A DNA stretch of 32,161 bases from Treponema zioleckii (GCF_014737315.1 NZ_JPUF01000046.1:1-32161), one strand, 5' to 3'; shown: positions 8,873-18,477, counted from the stretch's first letter. Notes: generated from the sequence alone by a model not told the origin. Numbers and translations are program-made.

Positions 8873-9811
8873 TTAGTTTGTGTTGAACAATGCTGTAGAA
8901 AGGTATCTGTCTCCAGAATCCGGTAAAAGGACTACGATTGTTTTTCCTGCGTTTTCTGGTCTCTGCGCAAGAATTTTTGCGGCTTTTAAGGCGGCTCCAG
9001 AAGAAATTCCCACAAGAATTCCCTCGCTTACAGCAAATGCTCGTCCTTCTTCAAAAGCGTCTTCGTTTTCGATTGGGAGAATTTCGTCGTAGATTTTTGT
9101 GTTCAAAACATCTGGAACGAATCCCGCACCGATTCCCTGAATTTTGTGCGCTCCCGCTGTTCCTTTAGAAAGAACTGGGCTGGTTGCTGGCTCTACGGCA
9201 ACTACTTTAATAGAAGGATTTTGTGATTTTAAGTATTCTCCAACACCCGTAATCGTTCCGCCGGTGCCAACGCCCGCAACAAAAATATCAACTTTGCCGT
9301 CTGTCTGCTTCCAGATTTCAGGGCCGGTTGTTCTTTTGTGAGCGGCTGGATTTTCTGGGTTTACGAACTGACCCAAAATGACTGCGCCAGGAATTGAATT
9401 TTTGAGTTCCTCGGCTTTTTCGATTGCGCCTTTCATGCCTTTTGAGCCGTCTGTAAGAACAAGTTCTGCTCCGTATGCTTTAAGAAGATTTCTTCGTTCA
9501 ACGCTCATGGTTTCTGGCAACGTAAGAATCGTTCTGTATCCTTTTGCCGCTCCGACCGCTGCAAGTCCAATGCCAGTGTTTCCGCTTGTTGGCTCAATGA
9601 TTGTTGAACCGTGTTTTAAAGTTCCGTCTTTTTCTGCTTTTTCTATCATTGCAAGTGCAACTCTGTCTTTTACGCTTCCTGCAGGATTCAAATATTCCAA
9701 TTTTGCGAGGATTGTTGTGTCTGTAATACCAGCACTTTTTGTGTAGCCGTTAAGCTTTAAAAGTGGTGTGTTTCCGATTAATTCTACTGCGCTTTGTTTA
9801 ATGTCTGCCAT
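8873..9811 (-). CDS. cysK: Cysteine synthase (O-acetylserine sulfhydrylase)
   Basis: PLP enzyme making cysteine from O-acetylserine and sulfide. The Schiff-base lysine is K48 in [12 protein letters not shown]. Other signatures are [11 protein letters not shown] (10-20), [20 protein letters not shown], the phosphate-binding loop [16 protein letters not shown], and [17 protein letters not shown]. Length 312 aa is typical. GGAG lies 6-7 nt before the ATG. It is transcribed alone from a well-formed promoter with two operator-like dyads. Its position beside a siroheme-type operon suggests a shared role in sulfur assimilation, although no sulfite reductase gene lies in the window. CysK and CysM cannot be fully separated from sequence alone, but CysK is more likely. 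Confidence 0.95.
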   Translation of the reverse strand: MADIKQSAVELIGNTPLLKLNGYTKSAGITDTTILAKLEYLNPAGSVKDRVALAMIEKAEKDGTLKHGSTIIEPTSGNTGIGLAAVGAAKGYRTILTLPETMSVERRNLLKAYGAELVLTDGSKGMKGAIEKAEELKNSIPGAVILGQFVNPENPAAHKRTTGPEIWKQTDGKVDIFVAGVGTGGTITGVGEYLKSQNPSIKVVAVEPATSPVLSKGTAGAHKIQGIGAGFVPDVLNTKIYDEILPIENEDAFEEGRAFAVSEGILVGISSGAALKAAKILAQRPENAGKTIVVLLPDSGDRYLSTALFNTN

Positions 9812-9827
9812 AATAAACTCCTGTAAA

Positions 9828-9846
9828 ACCTACTGAAATAATAGGT
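9828..9846 (-). promoter_or_regulatory. Operator-like dyad at the cysK transcription start
   Basis: On the minus strand ACCTATTATTTCAGTAGGT, the same CCTATT-N5-AGTAGG pattern as the dyad over the -35. The centres are 36 bp apart. It covers the predicted +1 position, so binding at both sites would block initiation. Confidence 0.6.
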
Positions 9847-9848
9847 TT

Positions 9849-9877
9849 ATAATATTTATATATTCCTACTCTGTCAA
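9849..9877 (-). promoter_or_regulatory. cysK sigma-70 promoter
   Basis: On the minus strand a consensus -35 TTGACA (9872-9877) is separated by exactly 17 nt from -10 TATTAT (9849-9854). The start of transcription would fall near 9842, leaving a leader of about 30 nt before the cysK ATG. Confidence 0.8.
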
Positions 9878-9882
9878 TAGGA
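9864..9882 (-). promoter_or_regulatory. Operator-like dyad overlapping the cysK -35
   Basis: TCCTATTGACAGAGTAGGA contains the -35 hexamer in its centre. It shares the pattern CCTATT-N5-AGTAGG with the downstream site at 9828-9846. The form is broadly like sites of Rrf2-family regulators such as CymR or IscR; this family assignment is inference. Confidence 0.6.
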
Positions 9883-10026
9883 TTTGTAGAAAATATTAGA
9901 CTCAAGTTCGAGTTGCAAAGCTAGACCAAAAATCTGCTTTGGCGGTAGCGAAAACTGAGTACTGGCTTTTTTTAATCTTTTATTAATCTTAATTTTATCT
10001 GTTCATGGGCGGTTTATCGTGTTACA

Positions 10027-12207
10027 ATGGTTACGTTCACGTTTACGAGGCAACTTTTGAAAACGCAGTCAAGCTCAACATCAAAAAAACTCAGCATTCG
10101 CGCTCGCCGTATCATTCTTTCGATTTGCGGCATTTCTATAAATGTGCTTTTGTCGTTTTGTATGTGCAGGCTGGGTTTTCCGCTTTTTTTGGATACGCTC
10201 GGAACGATTGCTGTGGCCGCCATTAATGGCTTTCTTTTTCCCGGAATTGTGACTGCGGTGGCGACAAATGTTATCTGTGCCTTATTTTATGCGCCTTCAA
10301 TCTATCTTTCTTTTTTTAATGCCGTAATTGCAATTTGTACGGTGATTTTTCTGCGTTTCGGGTGCTTCAAGAGTTTTGTGCGGACTTTTTTGTTTGTCGT
10401 AATCACGGCTCTCATTTCCGCACTTTCGGTCACGTTTGTTCAGTATAGATTTTCGGAGGAGGCCGGTCTTATTGCGGAGAGCGCTCACACGTTTGCCACT
10501 GCGGCTTCGATTCCATATCTTCTTTCGTTGGCTCTTGCTAATTTTCTTTTGTATCTTCTTGAAAAAGGGTTTATCAGCGTTTTTATTATTGTTCTGCTCA
10601 CGGTTGCTCCCAAAAATTTTCTTGATTTGTTTGAAGAGGAATGCTGGCGGCGGTATATTTATTCTAGCACGGCAGCCGACGGCATTAATTCGGCGCGTAG
10701 CGATATAAAAAAGCCCCTTCATACTCGGATTGCCGCTAATTTTGTGGTTACATCCCTGGTTTTTATCGTTCTTACGAGCGTTATTGCGTTTCGCCTGTAT
10801 TTTAACAATGCAAAAAAAGAAAAGACTGAGAATGCGCTGACTTGCGTAAAAATCGCCTCAAGTTTTATTAACCCCGATAAAGTTGATGATTTCATTCGGC
10901 GTGGAAGAAATGCTCCTGGCTACAAGGATGCGGAAAATCTTCTGTACGATGCATGGCTTGCTTCGTCGGTGACTTATCTGTACGTGATTCAAAATGAGAG
11001 CGACGGGGCGAGATTCGTTTTTGACATTGTGGGCGAAGGTTCTTCCAAAAAGTGGGTTCAGCCTGGAACTCTCGTTCCGTATGGCAAGGAAATTGAACCT
11101 TTTGTTAGTGACCTTTTGCAAGGAAAAGAGTTTTCGCCGGTTGAAACGAAGTCCGATTTTGGCTGGCTCTTGTCGGTTTGCAAGCCAATTTTTGACAATT
11201 CCGGAAAATGTGTCTGCTACGTGGTGGCGGATGTTTCGCTGGATTATATTTCTAGCCACATGGGGAGTTTTGTTATAAAAATCCTGTTGATTATGGCAGG
11301 ATTTTTTATAGTCATTATATCCTATGAAATTTGGACTACAGGGCTTACGACTTCGTATCCGATAAGTGCCCTTGCAGCCTGCCTTGACCGCTTTGCGGAT
11401 TCAGATGAAGACTTGGAGACTCTTGAAGCGAATGTGCGTTTTATCCGTTCGCTCAATATTCAGAGCGGGGACGAAATTCAAAAATTGTACGACGCGCTTT
11501 GCCGTATGACTCTGAGCCAGTCCGAGCAGATTCGGGATATTCGCCGTCTTTCGGAGTCCACTCTAAAAATGCAGGACGGACTTATCGTTACGATGGCCGA
11601 TATGGTTGAAAACCGCGACTCTGATACCGGCGCGCATATTCAAAAGACCGCGGCCTACGTAAAAATCATTGTTGAGGGGCTAAAGGCAAAGGGCTATTAC
11701 GCGCAGAAAATCACTCCAAAATTCATTTCGGATATTGTTCGCTCGGCTCCGCTTCATGATGTGGGAAAAATCAACATTCCGGACAATGTTCTTAACAAGC
11801 CCGGAAAACTTACGGACGAAGAATTCGCGGTTATGAAAACTCACACCACCGCAGGAAAAATTATCCTCGAAAAAGCAATCAGCACTGTGCAGGGCGAAAA
11901 CTACTTAAAGGAAGCCCGGAATATGGCGGCTTACCATCACGAACGCTGGGACGGGAAGGGCTATCCCGAAGGTCGGCACGGCGAGGTGATTCCTCTTTCT
12001 GCCAGAATTATGGCGGTTGCCGATGTTTTTGACGCGCTCACTTCTCCTCGCGTGTACAAGCCGGCCTTTCCGATAGAAAAGGCTCTCGCAATTTTGCAAG
12101 AGGGCAATGGTACTCAGTTTGACCCAAAATGCGTGGAAGTGTTCATGGATGCGCTGCCTGAAGTTCAGAGAATCTTAAAAAAATATAATCAGCCTCGTGG
12201 CTTATAG
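10027..12207 (+). CDS. Membrane sensor HD-GYP domain cyclic-di-GMP phosphodiesterase
   Basis: A 726-aa protein. Residues about 28-200 are hydrophobic with several membrane segments, including FPLFLDTLGTIAVAAINGFL, which resembles ECF-transporter S-component-like sensor regions. A further membrane segment (about 237-256), an extracytoplasmic domain (about 260-410) and another membrane helix (about 414-434) follow. The C-terminus (about 515-715) is a complete HD-GYP domain: SDTGAHIQKTA, APLHDVGKINIP (HD at 577-578), MKTHTTAGKIIL, AYHHERWDGKGYPEG (637-649) and RIMAVADVFDALTSPRVYK. All expected metal and GYP residues are present, so it should hydrolyse c-di-GMP. No clear ribosome site precedes the ATG. 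It is the first gene of a three-gene operon (8 bp to the next). Confidence 0.88.
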   Translation: MVTFTFTRQLLKTQSSSTSKKLSIRARRIILSICGISINVLLSFCMCRLGFPLFLDTLGTIAVAAINGFLFPGIVTAVATNVICALFYAPSIYLSFFNAVIAICTVIFLRFGCFKSFVRTFLFVVITALISALSVTFVQYRFSEEAGLIAESAHTFATAASIPYLLSLALANFLLYLLEKGFISVFIIVLLTVAPKNFLDLFEEECWRRYIYSSTAADGINSARSDIKKPLHTRIAANFVVTSLVFIVLTSVIAFRLYFNNAKKEKTENALTCVKIASSFINPDKVDDFIRRGRNAPGYKDAENLLYDAWLASSVTYLYVIQNESDGARFVFDIVGEGSSKKWVQPGTLVPYGKEIEPFVSDLLQGKEFSPVETKSDFGWLLSVCKPIFDNSGKCVCYVVADVSLDYISSHMGSFVIKILLIMAGFFIVIISYEIWTTGLTTSYPISALAACLDRFADSDEDLETLEANVRFIRSLNIQSGDEIQKLYDALCRMTLSQSEQIRDIRRLSESTLKMQDGLIVTMADMVENRDSDTGAHIQKTAAYVKIIVEGLKAKGYYAQKITPKFISDIVRSAPLHDVGKINIPDNVLNKPGKLTDEEFAVMKTHTTAGKIILEKAISTVQGENYLKEARNMAAYHHERWDGKGYPEGRHGEVIPLSARIMAVADVFDALTSPRVYKPAFPIEKALAILQEGNGTQFDPKCVEVFMDALPEVQRILKKYNQPRGL

Positions 12208-12215
12208 GAGGGAAC

Positions 12216-15200
12216 GTGCTTTTACAGAAAATTCTTGCAACGTTATGTTTGCTGGCTTCTGGATGTGCTTTTGCGGAACCGTTGGGCGTTTCTTCTTTTC
12301 TTTCTGAGGAATCCGCAAAAATCGGCGGTGGCTATGCCGTTACAAAGCAGATTTCTGGCGTGGGCTACACTTGCGAGCTGTACGACGCGTCCAACGGGCT
12401 TCCCACATCGGATGCAAATTACATTATGAGTGCTTCTGACGGTTCAATTTGGATTTGCGGCTACAGTGGCGTTATCCGCTACGACGGGACTGTTTTTGAG
12501 CGGCTTCCGGCCACGAACGGACTTACAAGCGGACGCGTGCTTTTTCAGGACAGCAAGAATCGTATTTGGATTGGTACTAATGACAACGGTGCAGTAATGC
12601 TTTCAGACGAAAAAATGCGTCACTTCACATACAAGGACGGTCTTACGTCTTCTTCCGTGCGAGGATTTGCCGAAGACTGGCAGGGGAATATTTTTATTGC
12701 GACCACGGCCGGGCTTGCCTATGTAAATCCGAACGCGCTTTTGTACAGGCTTCCAGACAAAAGGCTCAACGAGGAGACTATTTTAAAACTTGATTCCGAT
12801 TCAAAAGGCACTGTCTACGGAATCACAAAAAAAGGCGTTGTGTTCGCAATTGAAAACATGCGGACAAAGGCGGTCTATAAAAGTTCCGACATTTCTTCAG
12901 AACTTATTACGACGCTAATGGCAGATCCAAAAGAAGCAGGAAAGGTTTATCTTTGCACTTCTCTTGGTTCTGTGTACCACGGAAAATTCGGGCAACGCAC
13001 ATCGGAAATGGAAAGAATCGACGTGACGGCTCTTGGGCACATAAATTCAATAAGCTATAACTGCGACCGAATCTGGATTTCTTCGGCAAGCAGCATAGGC
13101 TACCTTGACGAGTCAAATGTGTTCGTGCCAGTGCCGGATATTCTGCTTCACAGCTCAATCGAAATGATAACGGCGGACTATCAGGGAAACATCTGGATGT
13201 GCTCGTCCCGGCAAGGCGTTATGAAAATCGTTGCGGACAATTTTTTGAATCTGACAAAAGCTGCAGGTCTTCCTTCGGAAACTGTGAACGCAACTTGCCT
13301 GCACGACGGACTTTTGTATGCCGGATGTGACACAGGCCTACGAATCATCGACAAAGAAAATCATGCCGTTCAGAACGCACTTTCTGCCTACATTGGAAAC
13401 AGCCGTATACGAAGCCTTCTTGAAGACCGCAAGGGAAATCTTTGGGTGGCGACTTATACGAACGCTCTCGGTCTCGTGTGTTTTTCTCGTGACGGTCAAA
13501 TTTCGTCTTTTACAAAAAAAGAAGGAATGCTGAACAACGAAATCCGTTGTATTGCCGAGGCTTTTGACGGAAGCATTGTCTGCGGAACGAACGACGGACT
13601 TGCGATTATAAAAGACGGAATTGTCGTTAGGACTCTAAGCACTCAGGACGGCATAAAAAACACCGTGATTCTGACAGTTGAAGAGGACCGCGGAACCGTG
13701 TATGCAGGAAGCGACGGCGACGGAATCTATATGATAGACTTGCGTTCCTCGGAAATCCGTCGTATCGGGCGGGAAGCGGGACTTACCAGCGACGTCGTTA
13801 TGCGCATAAAAAAAGACAATAAACGCGGTATTTTCTGGCTTGTTACTTCGAATTCCTTGCAATACATGAAGGACGGCGTTGTAAAAGAAATAAGCACTTT
13901 TCCTTACAACAACAACTACGACCTTTACATAAACGGGCATGATGATGTTTGGGTTCTTTCATCTTACGGAATTTATGCCGTAAGCGCGAAAGACTTGCTT
14001 TTAGACAAAGTGGAAGATTTTCAGCTTTACACCATTGCGAACGGACTTCCGAGCGCAATAACAGGAAATTCGTTCAGCGTGCTCGACGCGGACGGTGTGC
14101 TTTACATTGCCTGCCGAGAAGGCGTTACCCGCGTGAACATCAATCACTACTTTGCACAGAATGCAGAGATAAAAGCTTCTTTAAGTGCAGTGTATTGTGG
14201 CGAGCAAAAAATCAGTCCTGATGCGAACGGAACTTTTACATTGCCGTCTTCAAAAGACCGTATTCGTTTTGTGGCTTCGGTAATGGACTACACAATGGCG
14301 AATCCGCTGGTGCACTTGTTTTTGGAAGGCGCGGACGACGAAGGAATCACGGCTTCAAGAAAATCCCTTCCACCGCTTGAGTACATTGGACTTTTTTACG
14401 GAAAGTACACTTTCCACATTCAGGTTCTTGACCACAGCAAAAAGCACGTTTTGTTCGACAGAACTTTTGACATCATAAAAAAGCCTCGAATCTTTGAGAT
14501 TCTTCTTGTTCGAATCATTCTGTTCTCGCTCCTCGTGGGTGGGGCGTGCGTTATCGTTTGGCGAATTATGAAGTCCACGGTAATTGCCCGGCAGTACACG
14601 CTCATCCGGACGGCAAGGGAAGATGCCGAGCAGGCGAACCGCGCAAAAGCCCGATTCCTTTCAAATATGTCTCAAGAAATCATTACGCCTATAAATACGA
14701 TTATGTGCATGGACGAGATGATTCTTAGGGAAAATGCGAAAGACGTTCCGAAGCATTATTTTCTTTCAATGACGAATTACGGAATGAACATTCACCGGGC
14801 GGCAGACTCACTTTTGACTCTTGTAAACGACCTTCTTGAAATGTCAAAAATTGAATCCGGAAAATTCAGCCTTTCAGAAAGCGAATACAACGTAAAAGCT
14901 CTCTTGCGCTCTGTCGTGATTCCGATTCGCCTAAAAAGTGCCGAAAAAAAACTCGTCTTCGACGTGTCGGTTGACCCGCTGCTTCCGAGCAGGCTCTACG
15001 GCGACGTGGGAAAAATCAAGCAGATTCTTTTGAATTTGCTCACTAACGCCGTAAAATACACCGACGAAGGAAGTTTTAGCCTTACGGTCAGCATGGAAAG
15101 CCGCACGAACGACCGTTGCGATTTGTGCATTTACGTAAAAGATACCGGCAAAGGCATAAAACTTGAAGAAGTTGAAGGCTTGTTCGACGCTTACGGCTTG

Positions 15201-16241
15201 GTCGAAAAAAAAGTGAACGAAACTCACGCAAAAATTGGGCTTGGCCTTGACATCTCCCGAAAGTTTGCCGAACTCATGGGCGGAGTTTTGGTCTGCAAAA
15301 GCGAACTCGGAAAAGGTTCTGAGTTTATTTTTACCCTGAGCCAGAAGATTGTTGACCAAACTCCGGCAGGCATTTTTACCGAAGCTGACGAAAGGGCAGT
15401 CCGTGGCCCGTACATTCCGCAGTTCATCGCCCCTGATGCCGACGTTCTTGTGGCGAGCGAGAATCCCGTAACGCGGGCGGTAATAGAAAGTCTCTTAAAG
15501 GCAACGAAAGTTTTTGTTACCACCGCAAAAAACAGGCAGAATTTTATCGACAAAATCCGGGAGAATTCGTTCAACATTGCGTTTATCGACCAGCAGTTCT
15601 TTGAGCATGACGAAGAGAAACTGAGCGCGCTTTCCGCAAAAATAAAGCAGTTTTCTCCGTCGCTCCCGGTCTACATTTTTACGGAAGACGCAACTGAAAG
15701 CGAATCGCATTACATTGAGAATGGCTTTAAGGGAACGCTTCCGCTTCCTGTTGACAGCGGACTTTTGGAGCGGACGATTATGCGCTCCCTTCCCCGCGAG
15801 ATGATGGAGATTCCAGATTTGCGTGAGCTTATCGCTGACCTTAGCGAACTCCCGGAGAATTTTAGGTGGCTCTACAAAATCAAAGATATTTCCGTGGAAG
15901 AAGGAATTAAGAATTCTGGCTCCATCGGACATTTTGTGTTCAGCGTGCAGCTTTTTTACGACACTATTGAATCGTATACAAATGATATTGAGGAAGCCTA
16001 CAGGGCTGGTGATTTTGAATTATATCGTGCGAAAAACGGAATTATGCGCACCTCGGCTCATGTTGTCGGTGCAATGTCGCTGTTTGAACTTTCCTCAAAG
16101 ATTGAAGAAGCGTTCGGGCAATCCGACAAGCTTTTTGTAAGCTCGCATACCGATGAACTGCTTTCTTTGTGCAGAACTATAAAAGAAGAACTTTCGCCGC
16201 TGTCGCAAGAAGGACGAAAAAACGGGGAGGAACATGTTTAA
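12216..16241 (+). CDS. Two-component-propeller hybrid histidine kinase with degenerate phosphotransfer sites
   Basis: A 1341-aa protein from a GTG start preceded by AGGAGGG. Order: signal peptide (CAFA|EP near 21), repeated Reg_prop propeller blades (about 45-650; e.g. DGSIWICGYSG, KNRIWIGTND), a Y_Y_Y-like domain (about 660-750), a membrane helix (about 758-782), a coiled linker, HisKA-like, HATPase, receiver-like and HPt-like domains. The H-box reads NMSQEIITPIN: Q820 replaces the phospho-accepting histidine. ATP-binding motifs look intact (LLNLLTNAVKYT, DTGKGI, GLGLDI). In the receiver, the acidic pair is S1081-E1082 and the lysine position is L1177; only D1125 remains. In the HPt, G1275 sits where the histidine belongs. 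It probably senses a periplasmic ligand but does not run an ordinary phosphorelay. It overlaps the next gene by 8 bp. Confidence 0.85.
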   Translation: MLLQKILATLCLLASGCAFAEPLGVSSFLSEESAKIGGGYAVTKQISGVGYTCELYDASNGLPTSDANYIMSASDGSIWICGYSGVIRYDGTVFERLPATNGLTSGRVLFQDSKNRIWIGTNDNGAVMLSDEKMRHFTYKDGLTSSSVRGFAEDWQGNIFIATTAGLAYVNPNALLYRLPDKRLNEETILKLDSDSKGTVYGITKKGVVFAIENMRTKAVYKSSDISSELITTLMADPKEAGKVYLCTSLGSVYHGKFGQRTSEMERIDVTALGHINSISYNCDRIWISSASSIGYLDESNVFVPVPDILLHSSIEMITADYQGNIWMCSSRQGVMKIVADNFLNLTKAAGLPSETVNATCLHDGLLYAGCDTGLRIIDKENHAVQNALSAYIGNSRIRSLLEDRKGNLWVATYTNALGLVCFSRDGQISSFTKKEGMLNNEIRCIAEAFDGSIVCGTNDGLAIIKDGIVVRTLSTQDGIKNTVILTVEEDRGTVYAGSDGDGIYMIDLRSSEIRRIGREAGLTSDVVMRIKKDNKRGIFWLVTSNSLQYMKDGVVKEISTFPYNNNYDLYINGHDDVWVLSSYGIYAVSAKDLLLDKVEDFQLYTIANGLPSAITGNSFSVLDADGVLYIACREGVTRVNINHYFAQNAEIKASLSAVYCGEQKISPDANGTFTLPSSKDRIRFVASVMDYTMANPLVHLFLEGADDEGITASRKSLPPLEYIGLFYGKYTFHIQVLDHSKKHVLFDRTFDIIKKPRIFEILLVRIILFSLLVGGACVIVWRIMKSTVIARQYTLIRTAREDAEQANRAKARFLSNMSQEIITPINTIMCMDEMILRENAKDVPKHYFLSMTNYGMNIHRAADSLLTLVNDLLEMSKIESGKFSLSESEYNVKALLRSVVIPIRLKSAEKKLVFDVSVDPLLPSRLYGDVGKIKQILLNLLTNAVKYTDEGSFSLTVSMESRTNDRCDLCIYVKDTGKGIKLEEVEGLFDAYGLVEKKVNETHAKIGLGLDISRKFAELMGGVLVCKSELGKGSEFIFTLSQKIVDQTPAGIFTEADERAVRGPYIPQFIAPDADVLVASENPVTRAVIESLLKATKVFVTTAKNRQNFIDKIRENSFNIAFIDQQFFEHDEEKLSALSAKIKQFSPSLPVYIFTEDATESESHYIENGFKGTLPLPVDSGLLERTIMRSLPREMMEIPDLRELIADLSELPENFRWLYKIKDISVEEGIKNSGSIGHFVFSVQLFYDTIESYTNDIEEAYRAGDFELYRAKNGIMRTSAHVVGAMSLFELSSKIEEAFGQSDKLFVSSHTDELLSLCRTIKEELSPLSQEGRKNGEEHV

Positions 16242-18477
16242 TTTTATCAGACAGAATCAGCTGGACATAATGCTTTTCCTCTGTGGCATGTGCACGGCAA
16301 TGGCCGCCATGCTTTTTATAACGAAGTTCCTGCCACGAAAACGCCGCTGGATTTTAATCTGCATGGAAATAGAAGCGACACTTCTCCTCTTTTTTGACAG
16401 GCTTGCCTACATTTACGCGGGAACTCCGGGGGCGGTCGGCTACATTATGGTGCGGCTCTCAAACTTTATGGTCTTTTTTATTACCGGCGGAATCGTGTTC
16501 ATTTTTAATCAGTATCTGATTGACCTTTTGACGAGCGAGGCAAAACTTAAAGTCATTCCCCGTCGGCTCACCTTTGTGGGAATTGCGTCGATTATTGAAA
16601 TGCTTTTGGTAATCCTGAATGTTTTTCTCGGATTTTATTATAATTTTGACACCACAAACCGCTATCACCGCGGAAGTGCTTTTCTTTTCTGTTATATTGT
16701 TCCTATTTTTTGCCCGATATTGCAGTTTTCTGCCATTCACAAATATCGCCGTTCCTTCAGTCATTTTATTTACGCTGCGATTTTTTTGTACATCTTTGCC
16801 CCGATTGTAATGGGAATCATTCAGATTTTTGCCTACGGAATCTCGATTGTTAACATGGCGATGGTTCTGGTTTCGGTTTTCCTGTACTTTTTTACTTATC
16901 TTGACATCAATGCCGAAGCCGAAAAAGCTCATTCCCTTGAAATTCAGCTTTTAAAAAGCGAGCAGCAGAGCATGGAAATGCTTTTTGGAGAGGCTGCGAG
17001 CGCTTTTGTAAATGCACTGGAAAAACAGACAAAAACTCCGCTGGGGCATTCCGAGCGCAACGCACAGATAGCCCGCCGAATTGCTCGCCTATCTGGCAAA
17101 CGGGATGAAGAGTGTGACAAAATCTATTATGCGGCCCTGCTTTCGGATGCGGGGGCCGATTCACTTTCGTACATTCACGCTTATCCTTTTTTGAGCGAGA
17201 CTGTCAGCCACGCAGAAGACCGCTACGACGAACACGGGGCGGGCATTCCTGAATATGCGCGGATTCTCGCGGTGGCAAAAGAATACGAGCGGATGACTTC
17301 TGACAACGCCGTTCCTCGGTTTATCGTGCGCGAAAAGTTTATTCGGGAAGCTGGCGCAAAATATGACCCTATTTTTTCTCAGATTGCAGTGCGAATGATG
17401 TATTCAGAAACAAACAGCCAGGATATAATCGAAAATGTGCGTAGAGTGGCGCCGGAACTTGTGAGCCAGGCTTATCGGGAAAGCGTTACGGTGGGAATTC
17501 CTGTTTTGCAGGCCGAAAAAGAAATTTCTTTTGAATGTGCGTCGATTGACTCCGAAAATCCATTTTCACTTCCGTCTCTCATTCTTTTTGATTCCTTTGA
17601 CGGCCTGGTTCACAATGAACCCCGCACAATCGAAAGCTTTCGCTATCTTGAATACGGAGAAATCTGGTTTGATTCTCGTTTTATCTCGACGAGCGCAAAA
17701 AACATGGAAGTTCGGAATGTAAGTGAACTTGCAGAAACTGATTCAGAATCTTCGGATTCTTGCAGAGTCGTCTGCTCGCGCTTTGAAGACCATCTTCTTA
17801 TAAAACTTTGCGGGGCTGGAAAAACTTTTGAAGTGATTGTCGCCTTGCCGAGTGCCTCAAAATCAGCGTACATCGCCCTTACCGGCGAAAACGTGAATCT
17901 TACGAACATCAGCGTTTTAGAGACGGGAAAGAATGCGGAATCTACCTCAATCCCTCGCATCGCAGAAAAAATTGACTACACCGACCGCATTGAGTCTGAC
18001 CTTCCGAACATTCAGATTGACAGCCCGCTTGCCTCTTTTACGGGCGGCGTTGAAGTGAAGGATAAAATGGTGCTTCTTTTTCACACCAGAAGCCTTCCCG
18101 AAGCCAATCTTGTGTGGCATTGCCCGTACATAGTCTTGTATTCGTCCGACGACAAAAAAATGCACGGCAAGAACTATCACGAATATGCCATGATAAAACT
18201 TGACGGCGAGGATAACGGTTCTAATTCATTTGCAACAAACTCTTTTATGATGAAGAAAACCGAAAGTTTTAAAAGCTGGACGGACTGGGAAAATCAGAAC
18301 AAAACTGGTTATGAGTGTCATGTTGAATTCTTTAAGGAAAAGAATACCGTTACGCTAAAAACTCACAACAAAGGAATATACATTCAGAACGTAACGACGG
18401 TTTTGGACGGTTCAAAAGAGATTTTTGTCTCCCTTACCGGCGACCAGTGCGCCCTCACCGACATTCGCATCCGTTAG
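16234..18477 (+). CDS. Seven-TM protein with degenerate HD-GYP domain and two C-terminal beta-rich repeats
   Basis: A 747-aa protein. Residues about 10-225 contain roughly seven membrane helices, followed by a coiled segment (226-260) and an HD-GYP-like region (about 265-400). GHSERNAQIARRIARLSG matches the start of the family, but the HD-GK motif reads ALLSDAGAD (S304-D305, A308), the GYP motif is shortened to DEHGAGIP, and the late metal aspartate is K349 (AVAKEYERM). Phosphodiesterase activity is therefore unlikely. The C-terminus has two related segments, ending in YIALTGENVNLTNISVL and FVSLTGDQCALTDIRIR, that look like duplicated beta-sandwich modules. The start overlaps the hybrid-kinase end by 8 bp with GGGGAGG just upstream, so the two are probably translated together. 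It may be a signal-binding or partner protein. Confidence 0.75.
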   Translation: MFNFIRQNQLDIMLFLCGMCTAMAAMLFITKFLPRKRRWILICMEIEATLLLFFDRLAYIYAGTPGAVGYIMVRLSNFMVFFITGGIVFIFNQYLIDLLTSEAKLKVIPRRLTFVGIASIIEMLLVILNVFLGFYYNFDTTNRYHRGSAFLFCYIVPIFCPILQFSAIHKYRRSFSHFIYAAIFLYIFAPIVMGIIQIFAYGISIVNMAMVLVSVFLYFFTYLDINAEAEKAHSLEIQLLKSEQQSMEMLFGEAASAFVNALEKQTKTPLGHSERNAQIARRIARLSGKRDEECDKIYYAALLSDAGADSLSYIHAYPFLSETVSHAEDRYDEHGAGIPEYARILAVAKEYERMTSDNAVPRFIVREKFIREAGAKYDPIFSQIAVRMMYSETNSQDIIENVRRVAPELVSQAYRESVTVGIPVLQAEKEISFECASIDSENPFSLPSLILFDSFDGLVHNEPRTIESFRYLEYGEIWFDSRFISTSAKNMEVRNVSELAETDSESSDSCRVVCSRFEDHLLIKLCGAGKTFEVIVALPSASKSAYIALTGENVNLTNISVLETGKNAESTSIPRIAEKIDYTDRIESDLPNIQIDSPLASFTGGVEVKDKMVLLFHTRSLPEANLVWHCPYIVLYSSDDKKMHGKNYHEYAMIKLDGEDNGSNSFATNSFMMKKTESFKSWTDWENQNKTGYECHVEFFKEKNTVTLKTHNKGIYIQNVTTVLDGSKEIFVSLTGDQCALTDIRIR

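Noticed and set aside
15400-15800. Functional receiver domain in the hybrid kinase
   Set aside because: Only the phospho-acceptor aspartate remains; the acidic pair and lysine are replaced.
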